This document shows positions 50,447 through 61,943 of a DNA stretch of 64,000 nucleotides, one piece after another; the first letter of the stretch is position 1; the number at the start of each line of letters is the position of its first letter. Origin of the DNA: Nitzschia sp. DOCU1 (lineage: Eukaryota > Bacillariophyta > Bacillariophyceae > Bacillariales > Bacillariaceae). The stretch spans positions 1,875,352-1,939,351 of the forward strand of contig OX595988.1 of the NCBI GenBank assembly GCA_951394045.1, given 5' to 3'. The notes below the pieces were generated by a model that saw nothing but the letters and a program-made list of their open reading frames with translations, had not been told where the DNA came from and did not search any database. The position numbers were made by a program, and so were the translations under genes.

Positions 50447-52102
50447 ATGACGGAAGAACCAGTAGTTCAGCTGGAAAACTCCCTTCAACCGCCATCGGTG
50501 GAGCAAATGAAGATTGACGACCAGGCGGCGACAGCCGAACCTGGCATCCCCCCTGCCGGCACGGATTCCGCGGCAGAGACCGACAAAGACAAGGCCGGTG
50601 CAGCAGTGGATGGAGACAATAAGACAGAAGGTGATGTTTCCTTGTCGTCTACTGACGATGATGATTCATCTGACAATGATTTTTCTCCCAAAGCGGACCC
50701 CGAACTTTTGCTGATCAAGGCGAACACGTTGAAAGAAGAGGGGAATGCATATTTCAAAGAGAACGAGTATGAGAAGGCCTCGCGCAGCTACAGACGTGGC
50801 ACCAACACACTCAAGCCGCTGAACCGGGGAAATACTGGAGACGAGCAAGTCAAGGCCTTGTTGGTGAGTTTGCAGACAAACCTGTCGATGATGTGTTTCA
50901 AGTTAGGAAAGCACAAGCAGTCGGCACAAGTGGCGTCGGCCGTACTAAATATTGATGCCACCAATGTCAAGGCTTTGTATCGTCGAGCTGTAGCAAACCG
51001 GCAACTGGGTGATACTGAGGCTGCCAAAGTGGATTTGCGTCAAGCCCTGCAATTGGACCCGGCCAATGCTGCCGTCAAGAAGGAACTCGCCACTCTCAAG
51101 AAAGAGCTGGAGCAAGCCAAACAGGCACAAAAGAAAGGACTGCAAAAGGCATTTAGTAAGTCAGGATCAGGCCTGGGGCTTTTGTACGAAGATAAGGAGG
51201 AAGAAAAGCGACGCAAGGCCGAAGAAGCAAGGCTAAAGAAACAGCAGGAAGAGGAACTGCTAAAGAAGCGCAAGGTAGAATGGGAAGACGAATGTGTCAA
51301 GCGAATGGCAAAGGGAGAACCAGCATTGTCGTTTGAGGAATGGGAGAAGGAGCGTGAAGACAAAGAAAAGGCGGAAGAGAAGCGTAAGAAGGAAGAACGA
51401 CGAAAAGCTCGCCAAGCTGCCAAAGCAGCCGCAAAGGAGGAAGACCACGACTCGGACGAAGAATTGACCGAAAAGGAACTGGCGCAGTTGCGGGGTTACA
51501 AAAAGACTGCTGACGGGAGGGTCACTTCATACTTTACACGAGAACAGTCAGCCACAGAAAAAAGTTTGATTGGTGACATTGCACCGAAACGGCTTGAATC
51601 CTCCGCGGCACCAACCCCGGTCTCCACTCCTTTGCAAAGTGAGAATGGGAAAGGGAACCCGTCAGTCTGGAACCAGGCAGGTACAACGTGGGAAGAAAGA
51701 AATACAACCGACTGGTGCCGGGATCGATTAGAGGCTCGTCTCAAGGAGACCAAGGTACAAGTTGAGGAGTTGGTTGCAGTCATTACTACAGTGGAGAACA
51801 TGACGGGTGAAGCCTCGGTGGCAATTGCCAGTGGTAAAAAGCGCTACATCTTCGATTTCCATTGCCAAGTTAAATTTGACGTAAGGGACCAAGACACGGA
51901 CGAAGTCATAGCCACGGGGACTTTAAAGCTCCCCGATATTTGCAGCACACACCACCACGAGTTGGAAGTTGAGCGGGGTGGTTGGAAGAAAAAGCCAAGT
52001 AATGACTATGCGGCCAAGGCGTCCGGCTGTCAAACTAGCTTGGTGGAAAAGATCCGAGAAAGTGTCAAGCTTTTTGTTGACGATTTCAATCAGATGTACT
52101 AA
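50447..52102 (+). CDS. TPR domain fused to Aha1 N-terminal domain: Hsp90 co-chaperone, 551 aa
   Basis: Intronless. After an acidic N-terminus (1-85) come TPR units: IKANTLKEEGNAYFKENEYEKASRSYRRG, a middle unit (LLVSLQTNLSMMCFKLGKHKQ), and VKALYRRAVANRQLGDTEAAKVDLRQALQLDP. These resemble the three-TPR clamp of FKBP51/CyP40-type co-chaperones that binds the MEEVD tail of Hsp90. A long charged coiled-coil follows (about 245-340). Residues about 405-550 match the N-terminal domain of Aha1, the Hsp90 ATPase activator: VWNQAGTTWEERNTTDW, MTGEASVAIASGKKRYIFDF, KLPDICSTHHHELEVE and IRESVKLFVDDFNQMY. The combination implies double docking on Hsp90, by inference. Canonical Aha1 has a second C-terminal domain, absent here. 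Confidence 0.88.
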   Translation: MTEEPVVQLENSLQPPSVEQMKIDDQAATAEPGIPPAGTDSAAETDKDKAGAAVDGDNKTEGDVSLSSTDDDDSSDNDFSPKADPELLLIKANTLKEEGNAYFKENEYEKASRSYRRGTNTLKPLNRGNTGDEQVKALLVSLQTNLSMMCFKLGKHKQSAQVASAVLNIDATNVKALYRRAVANRQLGDTEAAKVDLRQALQLDPANAAVKKELATLKKELEQAKQAQKKGLQKAFSKSGSGLGLLYEDKEEEKRRKAEEARLKKQQEEELLKKRKVEWEDECVKRMAKGEPALSFEEWEKEREDKEKAEEKRKKEERRKARQAAKAAAKEEDHDSDEELTEKELAQLRGYKKTADGRVTSYFTREQSATEKSLIGDIAPKRLESSAAPTPVSTPLQSENGKGNPSVWNQAGTTWEERNTTDWCRDRLEARLKETKVQVEELVAVITTVENMTGEASVAIASGKKRYIFDFHCQVKFDVRDQDTDEVIATGTLKLPDICSTHHHELEVERGGWKKKPSNDYAAKASGCQTSLVEKIRESVKLFVDDFNQMY

Positions 52103-52187
52103 ATGATCGATTCCAATAAAGTACCATGGGCGAGATAAAGCTAGCACAACTCGTAATTAGTAACTTCAAATTGACTGGTCAGAAAAT

Positions 52188-55141
52188 CTATTCGCCCTTT
52201 GCGGCGCTTCCTTCAACATCGACTTGAAACGGCACCGCAACATCTTCTTCCTCGGGGACTTCGGGCGGTTCCAGATGACGAACAATGTCCGATGTGATAT
52301 TCTTTTGCAAAAACAGGTAATCCAGCCATGTGTAACCCATGACCGCGTTGGCAGCTAACCAGCCTCCCACCATCGATCCGTTGAAAGAATCAACCGTCAA
52401 GTCCGATCCTCCCACGTACAGTCCAGGGTATGGGGTTTCCGGCCTTACGCCTTTGGCAGCAAAGCGCTCCGGATTGTGGCTGAGTCCGCGATGAAGTGGT
52501 CCAAGGAGCTGCGAATGCACCACACGGCCTACAACGAATGACGATTGTGGTTAGAATCACGAAATATTCAATCTCGGCCAGATCTGAGCAGGCAATTACC
52601 TCGAAGTTGTGGGTAGGTCTCAAACAAATCCTTTCGGACTCGCTCCATTAATCTTTGCAGATCGCCAGATTTCTCTTTCCCTTTCTGAATGGCATATAGC
52701 TTCGGTTTGGTATCAAAAAGAGTGACAAAGTCGTCATCAGCTTCGATGGTGACTACACAAGTCGATACCTTTCCGTGCCTTGACTCAAATGATGGATCCT
52801 TCGCCGAGGGAAAGGATATATGAAGCCATGATACTCCAGTCTCAAACTTGTCCCGCCTTTTCCCCCCAGGCGACAAAACCTTTTCCTTCTTGTCTCTCGC
52901 CGCTGAACTCTCCTGTGGATTCTCTTTTGTTTCCTCATTGACTTCGTCTACCTTGACTCCCTGCTCGTCCCCACTGGAATCGTCGACCCAGCCGATCTCA
53001 CCAGGTTTGACTTGGCCCGTTACAGGGTCTATTTCATCCTGGGCCAAAGCAGCCCCGGGTAGACGGTAGAAGTCAGCACCAGTAAGATCAAGATCCTGGG
53101 CGGACCCATCAAGGGCAAACATAATCTTGAAGACAGGGCGTTGCTCAGACAGCGCGGGGAGGCCGCGCGGAACCTTGTGCCGTACTCGTATCTCCTCGGG
53201 GAGCAGGCGAATAAACGTCGTGACGAAGCCGTGCATTGACACCACGACTGGCGAATGAGTTTTCCAGGCCGATTGGTCCAGTGTTACTTCTCGGTTGTCG
53301 GCAAACTTGACGCCTAGACACCTCGGCGGAGTTTCTTCTTGTTCTTTCCCGTCGCCTGTTTGTTGCGTTTCTCCCGGGGTCTTCTCTTCGAATAGGAGGG
53401 AAGAAATCGGCACTTGGGTGACGATTCGACCCCCGTTCTGTTCAATTACCGTGGCGAACGCGTGGCATAGTGCTCGAGGTCCACCGATCGGGTAATGCAT
53501 GCCTTCCCCGCTCAGAGTACTGCCAATGTTGGTAACATGCGCACCCATGCTGGTCATACTCGGCTTAATGTTTTCCGTTTTCATACCAATAGCCGCCATC
53601 AACGATCTGGTGTGAGCGTTGAGCGGGAAGCCCTTTTCTAGAAATGACGAAGCATAACGGATCGACGTTTCCTGGTACGTGCTGGCTTTCCTCATATTAT
53701 TAACGGAATCAGGAAGAAGTTTAGACAAATAGAATTGATTCGAAGAAGCATTGATGGCCTCACATGTGACAGCATAAATTCCAGTGGTGGAGTTCCCAAT
53801 GTCTCCCTTGAGACCAGGCCAAGTATCGCCCAGTGCAAGTGCTGCATCCTCCATCAAACTTGATTTCCCATCTGCACGCAACGCGAAGGGCACAGGCTCT
53901 CCGTTCCCCTCAACCCCCATGCCAGGAACAGAAAGAATTTCAAATGTGTACGCATCTGCAATAGAACCAATCTGTGCGAATCTTACACCACCTTGGGCAT
54001 CAGTGGACGTTGCGAGAGCAGGAGCCATGAGCGTTTGTTGTCGACTAAGCTTTGCAACGTTCGCTCCGTCCACGTCAAAAGGAACCGAACCGAACTCTTT
54101 CGATACATTTGCAGGAGCGTCTTCGAAGGTATAGCAACCACTCGCATCAGCTTTGGAGGAAAGGACCAGCACCTTTCGTCCTGCTCGGGATAACAACGCT
54201 GCCGTGAATAGCGTGGCCGGACCTTGGCCCAACATTATTGTATCGTATTCTGACCCATCCACCTTCTCATTGTCGCCCAGCTTTCGCCCGACAGGTCGCA
54301 TCAATATCTCATTCTTTCTTTGTTTCTTAATTTCCGGGGATGCTTCGTCGGATCCAGGTTCAACGTCATAATATGGTTCTACCGCAGGGATGTAAGATGA
54401 CATCGGCTTGGGTGGTCGTCTTCTTCGGCCTTCAAAGATTTGATGAGCTCCAGCCACAACGACAACCAATGCCCAGGGTTGCAGGCCTATCAAGAAGAAA
54501 AGGGTTGATAGTGATAAAATCTGCCAATGGACGTTCCCACGATGCATCATGAAAAGAATGATGACAGCCGTGCTCTTTGGAATAGGTGGTTTCCCCTGGC
54601 GGAAAGGACTGAAGTAGCCCTGCGAATACTTTCTCTGCAAAGACCGAACGAACTGTTCCAATTCCGGGTGCTCCTTCAAAAAGGGCAGAAATATCCCGTA
54701 TTTCTCTTCCATTCGGCGTTCGAATCTAGCTGCATTTGCCCGTACTTTCCACCCACCATTTTTTGCCTGAAAATAGTCTGAAGCATCCACCAGAGTCTCC
54801 TGGAGCTGATCCACCCAGTACTGAGAATGATAAAGGGGTTCCTCTGGAGGATTCGGGACTTCACCTGTGAAGTTTATTGTGCCGTCCCCACTGACTTCAG
54901 CATCGAATTGATTTCGATACTCGCGCAAACGATCGTCGTATTCGACAAGTTCCTCTGCGTATTTCTCCAAGATATTATTCGCACGCTCGATAAATTCTGG
55001 TGCAAAGTAAGTGGAAATAATATCCGGAGAGAGCTGACCAACTACACTTCCACCGGCTGCATACTTTGGCTTCCGTTTCGCGTCAGCCCTAGGCGGCAGC
55101 TTCTGCCCCCGACGCGGCTTCTCAGGCATTCCCATACGCAT
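52188..55141 (-). CDS. FAD-dependent oxidoreductase, retinol saturase/carotenoid isomerase-like, with long N-terminal extension
   Basis: Exons 52600-55141 and 52188-52528 (71-bp intron, phase 1) give 960 residues. The flavoprotein part starts at about residue 300 with YDTIMLGQGPATLFTAALLSRAGRKVLVL, a Rossmann dinucleotide motif with GQGPA in place of the usual GxGxxG. It has a PIGGPRALCHAFATVIEQNGGRI strand-helix unit, then ends YPGLYVGGSDLTVDSFNGSMVGGWLAANAVMGY, the C-terminal FAD motif of the RetSat/CRTISO/phytoene-desaturase superfamily. Such enzymes saturate or isomerise polyenes such as retinol or prolycopene. The first 300 residues contain a charged helical region and a hydrophobic hairpin (about 195-235), suggesting membrane attachment. 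No clear signal peptide is visible, although an upstream exon could be missing. Substrate unknown. Confidence 0.8.
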
Positions 55142-55819
55142 GGTGAAGGTTTGTCTGTTCGCGACTCTTTACTTGATTATCTTGCAATTGTCTCCCTGGT
55201 CGCACTCTTGCTTTGGATGCAACTCCACATCAAGAGGAGTGGAATTGTAAGATTTCTCAAGAACACTAGCTTCGACCACACAACCGAAACAACGACGAAT
55301 GATGGCTGACTTGTTTGCATCGATTTTGGATAGCTCCACGTGGTGTCGATGGTGAGATGACAAAGGTTTGCCCGTTTCCTCTGTTATGACGTCAGTGATC
55401 AATCAGATCTCCGCGGGGGACGGGAGCGGAGCAGACTGAAAGCAGTAATGATACCAGATATGGTTGGATCATACATAGGATAGTGAGTACTAAGCGACAC
55501 CTTTGTACGAGGTCCTTCGGTCCCGTGGAGCTCCGTCAATATTTTGTGCGTGTCACGCCTTTTTTGGCGGGCGGCTTGCGTGCAGGTGACAAACGTCAGT
55601 CGGCGGAGATTTGGATTCGCGCTGTTATGAAGTTGCGATCCTCTTGCTGTAGATCCACCTTCGATTGATAGCTTCGCGTACGTACCAGGTAGCTGCTCCC
55701 TCTAGCCAGATCTGCGTTGGTTAGTATGTGTGTATGAGTGCCAATTTCTCCGGTCTCTAACATCGGCGATACAGAGTTGCATTATTTTCATCGCACATCG
55801 AGTGTTTGAAGTTTCCACC
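55142..55819. other. Divergent promoter between flavoprotein and translocator genes
   Basis: 678 bp. A minus frame 55169-55402 is open but begins with TTG and has no motif. It might contain an unrecognised leader exon of the flavoprotein gene. Confidence 0.35.
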
Positions 55820-57065
55820 ATGACGTTCGCGAAGAGATCCTTGGTCGTTTTGGCTCTGGCGGTGTCCGTTTCGTATTCGGCAAGCGCCTTCAACCCTGGC
55901 GCCTTCGTGAGAAACACTGCGGGAAATGCTCTGACGGGAAACCAAAAGGTGCCCGTTTTTGGACGGTAGGTGTTTGTAGCGGGAGTGTGTTTTGGTTACT
56001 CTGAACGACCTGATCTAACTCCCTTTGCCTGACCTTGCACGGGACAAAAGAGCGGACGTGAGCTCGTCAACTGCTATTGCTCTTTCATCAACAGGAGGGG
56101 CAAAGGCAAAACCCGCCGAAGAACCCAAAAGCAACATTTTTGCTACGCTTCAAGTTGGCATGTACTTTGCCCTTTGGTATCTGTTCAACATCGCGTACAA
56201 TATCTACAACAAACAAGCACTCAATATTCTGGACTACCCCTGGACCATCGCCACGATCCAAATGGCTGCTGGTATTGCCTATTTTGTGCCACTTTGGCTC
56301 CTCGGTCTTCGCAAGGCCCCGAAGCTCAACGCATCTGAGCTGAAGACTCTTATTCCTATCGCCCTTTGCCACACTGGAGTCCATGTAGGCGCCGTGATCG
56401 CCCTAGGAGCCGGCGCTGTGTCGTTTGCTCACATTGTCAAGGCCTCCGAGCCCGTGGTCACTTGCGGCTTGAACTACTTGCTTCTCGGAGAAGTCCTCCC
56501 TCTTCCTGTTTATCTTACCCTCCTTCCCATCATTGGTGGGGTTGCCATCGCCTCGATGAAGGAACTTTCTTTCACCGTCCTGGCCCTTGCGTCGGCCATG
56601 CTTTCCAACGTGTCCTCTGCGGCTCGAGGAGTTCTTTCTAAGAAGACGATGTCTGGGAAGAAAATCGGTGAGAACCTTGACGCACAGAACCTCTACGCCG
56701 TTCTGACTGCCATGTCCACAGTCATCTTGATCCCTTTCATGCTAGGGCTTGAAGGCATGGGGATGTTCAAGTCCATGGGAAAACTCGTCGAGGCAGGAGA
56801 TTTCACTAACAAGGGTCTTGCCACTTTGCTTGCTCTTGGTGGAGCTTCGTACTACGCGTACAATGAAGTGGCCTTCCTTGCGCTAGGAAAAGTCAACCCA
56901 GTCACGCATGCCGTTGGCAACACCATCAAGCGCGTTGTCATCATCGTCGCTTCCGTCATTGCCTTCAAGACGCCCATGAGCACTGGATCGATTATCGGAT
57001 CTAGCGTTGCTATCGCAGGCACTCTGCTGTATTCGCTCGCTATGAATGCAAGCAAGAAGAAATAG
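55820..57065 (+). CDS. Plastid triose-phosphate/phosphate translocator (TPT/NST family)
   Basis: Exons 55820-55965 and 56051-57065 (85-bp intron, phase 2) give 386 residues. The leader ends SYSASAFNPGAF, a diatom plastid bipartite presequence. The membrane part has about ten helices and the family motifs YNIYNKQALNILDYPWTIATIQ, HTGVHVGAVIALGAGAVSFAHIVKASEP, GGVAIASMKELSF, SNVSSAARGVLSKK, YYAYNEVAFLALGKVNPVTHAVGNTIKRV and SVIAFKTPMS. NTIKRV carries the conserved Lys-Arg substrate-binding pair. It exchanges triose phosphate or a similar phosphorylated C3 compound for phosphate, exporting fixed carbon across a plastid membrane. Exact specificity (TPT, PPT, GPT) and which of the four membranes cannot be read from sequence alone. 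The acceptor of the intron (CAAAAG) has only a moderate pyrimidine tract. Confidence 0.93.
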
Positions 57066-57245
57066 TGAAATTGGTGCGACTGCGCGTCGCAACTAACGAC
57101 TACAAACTTAACTTGTGGTAAATGTGGGTTTAGCAGATAGCTGTCCTCCATTTAGACCCGAGCCCGGAACAAATCAGTAGGTGATGCCAGCAAGAACGAC
57201 AGCGATCCACGCACGGAAAATGTATGCAGCTTTCGACGGTAACAA

Positions 57246-58821
57246 CTATGCGACAAAATCAACGTTGTACTCCCCCTCAAAGTCCATCTCGTCCTCGGTA
57301 AAACCGATGGTAGGGAATGTGCACGCAAACGCAGAAACTTCCTTGCGAAGCTGTACAAGATCATGGTGAACTGAGGGGCCCACGGCGCACATCTCTCTAA
57401 AATCTTTCAACTTTTTCCCTTTCTCAGTATTCTTCAATTCAATGGCAATTGCGACAGCTCTATCGAAAAATTCAGCAACCCGGGAAAAGTCATCCTCCTT
57501 AAATCCACGGGACGTTAAAGCCGGAGTTCCCATCCGAATACCCCCTGGGTTTAACGCAGACTTGTCACCAGGGATTGTATTCTTGTTGGTTGCTATACAG
57601 CACAACTCCAGAACCCGCTCAACCCGAGCACCGTCGATGTCTCGAGAGGTCTTCAGATCCACCAGTACAAGGTGATTGTCGGTACCGCCGCTTACTAGAC
57701 TGTAGCCCCTCTTGTTGAGTTCATCCGCTAGTCGAGAACAATTTTTCAGCACTTGTTTTTGATACTCCACGAACTCTGGTGTAGCTGCCTGTTTCAAGCA
57801 AGTAGCCAAGGCGCCGATGGTGTGGTTGTGAGGGCCTCCTTGGAGCCCTGGGAAAACCGCGAAGTTGATTTTTTCCTCCAAATCATACATGATCGGGTTT
57901 CCCTTCTTATCGGTTCCCTTCTGGCCCCTTCTGTAAAAAATCATGGCACCTCGAGGTCCTCTGAGGCTTTTGTGAGTCGTCGTGGTAACTACATCGGAAT
58001 AAGGGAAGCACGACGGGATAACATCGGCAGCAACAAGACCGGAGATATGAGCCATGTCCGCCATTACGTACGCTCCAACGCTATCAGCGATCTTTCGAAT
58101 ACGCTCGTAGTCAATCAAGCGTGCGTATGCAGAAGCCCCAGCCACTATGAGCTTCGGGCGGAAAAGCTCTGCGCTCTTCTCCATTTGGTCATAGTCAATT
58201 TGCCCGGTGGAAGGATCGAGCTGATAAGGCATAGATTCGAAATACCTAGAGACAGCACTGATCTTTTTGGTCGGAGTCTGAAATCCGTGAGAAAGATGAC
58301 CACCATGCGGCAAGTCAAGGGAAAGAATACGGTCATGTGTTTCCAACAGAGCAGTATAGACCTATGGACGCACGGGGATAAGTTGAGAAAACACAAAGCC
58401 TCGAAGCAACCTTCAATAACCACGAGCCTACCTGAAAATTGGCCGGGGAGCCAGAAAGGGACTGTACATTGACCCCCCACTCTTCCGGGTTCAAATGAAA
58501 TGCTGCAAGTGCCCGCTTTTGACACAAAAGTTCCACTTGATCAATGTTCTCGTTGCCGCCATAGTAGCGAGCACCAGGATACCCTTCGCTATATTTATTG
58601 GAGAGGACAGAGCCTAGGGCGTCCAGAACAGCCTTACTCGTAAAATTCTCAGAGGCGATAAGAACCAAACTGTTTCGCTGTCTGGCCTTTTCTTGCTCAA
58701 TCAATGTGCAGAGTTCTGGATCCACTTCTTTGAGGCTCCTGTTCAGGTCAGATCCAGCAGCAAAAGAACGCAATCCCGTCAGACGGGCAACAGGGCGGGT
58801 AAAAGAGCGCAAGGCAAACAT
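57246..58821 (-). CDS. SHM: Serine hydroxymethyltransferase, mitochondrial
   Basis: Exons 58432-58821 and 57246-58361 (70-bp intron, phase 0) give 501 residues. The N-terminus ([22 protein letters not shown]) is an Arg/Ser amphipathic mitochondrial presequence. The enzyme begins [19 protein letters not shown], followed by [16 protein letters not shown] and [17 protein letters not shown]. Then come [20 protein letters not shown], the PLP lysine in [15 protein letters not shown] (Lys261), and [11 protein letters not shown]. It interconverts serine and glycine with tetrahydrofolate, feeding one-carbon metabolism and photorespiratory glycine use. Length and all motifs are complete. The stop is 180 bp from the translocator stop (convergent). 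Confidence 0.97.
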
Positions 58822-59549
58822 GGCTTCGTTGTATAGTATCTTCTACAACGTATGAGAAAGGAATGAGATATTGCAAACCTGGTGCTTCACTGCAGTTTGC
58901 CAGATATCATATTACGGGCTGCGAGGATGATCGTTTCTCGATCCTCTCGCTCTATGCCGACGTCAGCCTGATGGCAAGGTCATATTACTCGTAGAGACTC
59001 TAACAATGGTATGATGGCACGAAGGACTTTAGCGCGCGCGCCAGCGTAGCGAAACTATTTCTGTTCCTTTCAAAAATAAATTTGATTCAGAGTTTATGCT
59101 TTCGTCCGTACTTCATCCGCTCTCTGAAATGTATGTGCTGGGCCGGAGGACAGACGGATTTTACAACCCCCATCGATCGTCTCTCATCTCGGTGGCAGGC
59201 GAGAGCACGACGGGAGGCCACTGGATGAGAATTGGGGCGCGTAACATACGGGGATTTCGCTTGAAAAATTATGCGCAAGGTCACCTTTTGCTCTGGTTTC
59301 ATCAGTAAAATTACCAGGGGACTACTTTAGAGGAATATTCTGCCGTATAGCGGAAGACAGACAGATCCCAACACAGTACCAGCCTCTCCCTAAGCAGCCA
59401 GCAAGCAAAAATCGACGAGGTGAGGCAAGAATTGTAGTCTAACCATGGCATGTTTGGATTGGATTTTTGTGATTTGGTGACGGTCCAATGTAATTCTATT
59501 GTGGTTGGGATAATTGGGTGGCCAAAGGAACTGAAACGCCTGAAATCCG
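58822..59549. other. Intergenic downstream region, SHMT 5' side
   Basis: 728 bp with the SHMT promoter and a possible 3' UTR for the small minus-strand candidate. No supported feature inside. Confidence 0.35.
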
Positions 59550-59842
59550 TCAATTTTTCGTCTCGATGTCATTTTCAATGGATTGCACCTGATTTGCCGT
59601 ACATTCTACGCACTTGCCGGTACTGAGTTTTATTCCATCGTCTCGGATGCACGAGGGGCGCAGCTCGAAGTCCTGGACCATGATGATCGTCATTTGTCCT
59701 TTGATGCACCACTTTTGCTGACTCTTGGTGTATTGCCTTTTCGTAAATCCGGTGTGATTGCATGCTACTTGGATTATCTCTTTTCATGCTGAAAGTTAAT
59801 TTGCTGAGATACTTACTTTCCCCCACTTCTTCCTCATATTAT
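59550..59842 (-). CDS. Possible small Cys-containing protein, two short exons
   Basis: A minus frame ending at TGA 59550-59552 reads VACNHTGFTKRQYTKSQQKW, then CIKGQMTIIMVQDFELRP, CIRDDGIKLS and GKCVECTANQVQ. The first part resembles the C-x-FTKxQ-x-K(S/G)-x4-C type of short Cys motif often seen in stramenopile proteins. A mini-exon MRKKWGK (59822-59842) with a GTAAGT donor could supply the start, but the intron would be only about 39 bp. Overlapping frames are also open, so this is a tentative gene lying about 150 bp from the divergent NOT2 start. Confidence 0.28.
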
Positions 59843-59990
59843 TTCTCCGGTATCATTTCAAAGCTACTAGCCAGCATCGGCCGGACAGCAGCAGCGACAA
59901 AGAACAAACGTCGTTCCAGTTGTTTGAACCGTCAATGGGAGATTGGGCGTTGCAGGTGGTGAATCGAGCAGCTAATTTTATCATTTTGGC

Positions 59991-61437
59991 ATGTTTAGCG
60001 GTAGCCAACAATCTGGTGTCTCGGATCTTTTGCTCGGTGCCGGCGGATTTAGCGGCTCTCTGGGGAACGGCTTTGGCAATGACGCAGGGGCACAATCTTC
60101 ATCTGGTGCGGGGGCTTCATCGAGTGGTTCAACAGCTTTTGATCTTAGTGACTTTCCCAGTTTGGGCGGTTCTGCGGGCAACAACAACAACGCTTCCTCG
60201 AACTCAGGCGATGGACTGGCGGCGGCATTGCGGCAGCAGCAGCAACTTTTGGCGCACCAGCAACAGATGTTACAGGGAGGCGCTGCAGCTAGCGGAACTG
60301 GTGGAAAGCAGCAAAACAATCTCTATCGACTCGCCATGTCGGGCGGTTCCAACGGAGCAGGTAACTTTACCATGGCAACGGAAGATTTTCCTGCATTACC
60401 GGGAGCTCCTCCGTCGTCTGGCACCAGCGGAAACTCTGGGCAAACACCGTCACAGTCTCCTTCGCTGTTGATTGGAGGGACAAGTGGCGCTGTTTCCTCA
60501 AATCAGGCAGGTATAGGGTTCGGAGCGGCAGGATCGAGAGTGGCAAACAGTGGGTCAGGCGGGCTGTACGGGAATGATTTGGACAATGGAGCCCCTGGGT
60601 CCGCACCGAGACTTGGTGGGTCTCATCTGGAAGGAGGAAGTTTACTAGGTGGTGGCCTCGGTGGTGGAATAGGCGGCTTAGGCGGGCTACAGCAATCAGG
60701 AGGAAGTAGTCAACCATCGCAGGTCAACCTTTCAAACTCCAGAGGATCTGGCTCAGGAGCAACATCATCAGCGATACCAGGTTCTGGTTCAGCTGCGGGT
60801 GCGGCACTGAGTGGTGATTTTGGATTGCTAGGTCTGCTGGGAGTTATTCGAATGACGGATGCGGATAGAAATGCATTGGCTCTGGGATCAGATCTGACTC
60901 TGCTTGGTCTCAGCCTTGGGTCGAGCGAACAGATCTACAGTACGTTTGCCAGTCCGTTTTCAGAAAGTTCTGCATCGACAAAAGAACCACACTACCAGGT
61001 AAGCTCTTGAACAACCGTTGGGCGTTACTTGATGACTTGGACATGCAAGTCACTTATTCCTTATTGCCTTTTGTTATTTGCTGCAGCTTCCCATGTGCTA
61101 TTATATGCAACCCCCCGCCCTAAAAACTGGCCACCTCTCCAAGTTCCAACTGGAAACTCTGTTTTACATCTTCTATGCTCTACCGAAGGATGTGCTACAA
61201 GCGTATGCTGCGCAAGAACTGTACACGAGAGAATGGAGATATCATGGCGACCTGAAGCTTTGGTTCAAGAGAGCTGGACCTTCCGACGGGATATCTTCAG
61301 CAACCTCTTCACTCCAATATCTCTATTTTGACATCAATTCCTGGGAAAGACGATTGTTCAATGGGAATATGAACCAAAATGTCACCAACGGTTTCCTGTC
61401 GGACGATGAAGTTAGAGTCAAGTTTCCAAGTTCATAA
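59991..61437 (+). CDS. NOT2: CCR4-NOT complex subunit NOT2 (CNOT2)
   Basis: Exons 59991-60998 and 61087-61437 (88-bp intron, phase 0) give 452 residues. The N-terminal 270 residues are Gly/Ser/Gln-rich and disordered, with short FPSLGG and FPALPG motifs as found in CNOT2. The C-terminal NOT box starts FGLLGLLGVIRMTDADRNALALGSDLTLLGLSLGSSEQIYSTFASPF. It continues after the intron with LPMCYYMQPP, GHLSKFQLETLFYIFYALPKDVLQAYAAQELY and EWRYHGDLKLWFKR. This part heterodimerises with NOT3/5 and anchors to NOT1 in the deadenylase and transcription-control complex. It matches the family over the whole NOT box. Confidence 0.95.
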
Positions 61438-61943
61438 TTTGGGAAGGAGAGCGGAGTCCTACACGCTTACTCTGTTCCCAGTGAGGCCACAGGCGGGGCA
61501 TGTAGAACTAGAATAAAATAACAGTATCGATTAGGCGATGAAGACGGCTCTTTAAGGCACGATATGTGCTTTGCAGCCCTTGCGGCTGTCGTGAGAGGAG
61601 GCGTTAGACGCAACTATGCCAATTTCAACCCTTTGGCACCAGTGAACGAGGAGACAGCGAAGTGATAAAAAGTGCGCTACAGTGCTTTTAGGAGAAATGT
61701 GTTGTGTATCAGAATTGCTGCTGGTCTTGGTCCATCATGCATGAAAACTTTTTCTGGGGTTTGAGGAAGGAGCACAGGGTGTGCGCCCTCTAATTTTCTA
61801 GTTTTTCTCACGTCGGTTAACGTTCTTTTGTGGTCTGCCTCATGGAGCGAGGTTGAGATATTATTACATTTTTTGTTGTTTCTTCACTGTAGGTAAGATC
61901 GAAGAGATTTGTCCGCTGGAAAGATATCGAGGACGTTCGCAAC
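61438..61943. other. Intergenic, convergent 3' ends
   Basis: About 500 bp between the NOT2 stop and the stop of the hypothetical minus-strand gene. No coding or RNA feature recognised. Confidence 0.4.

Noticed and set aside
55169..55402. 77-codon minus frame upstream of the flavoprotein gene
   Set aside because: It starts with TTG and has no motif. It is kept only as a possible UTR or leader.
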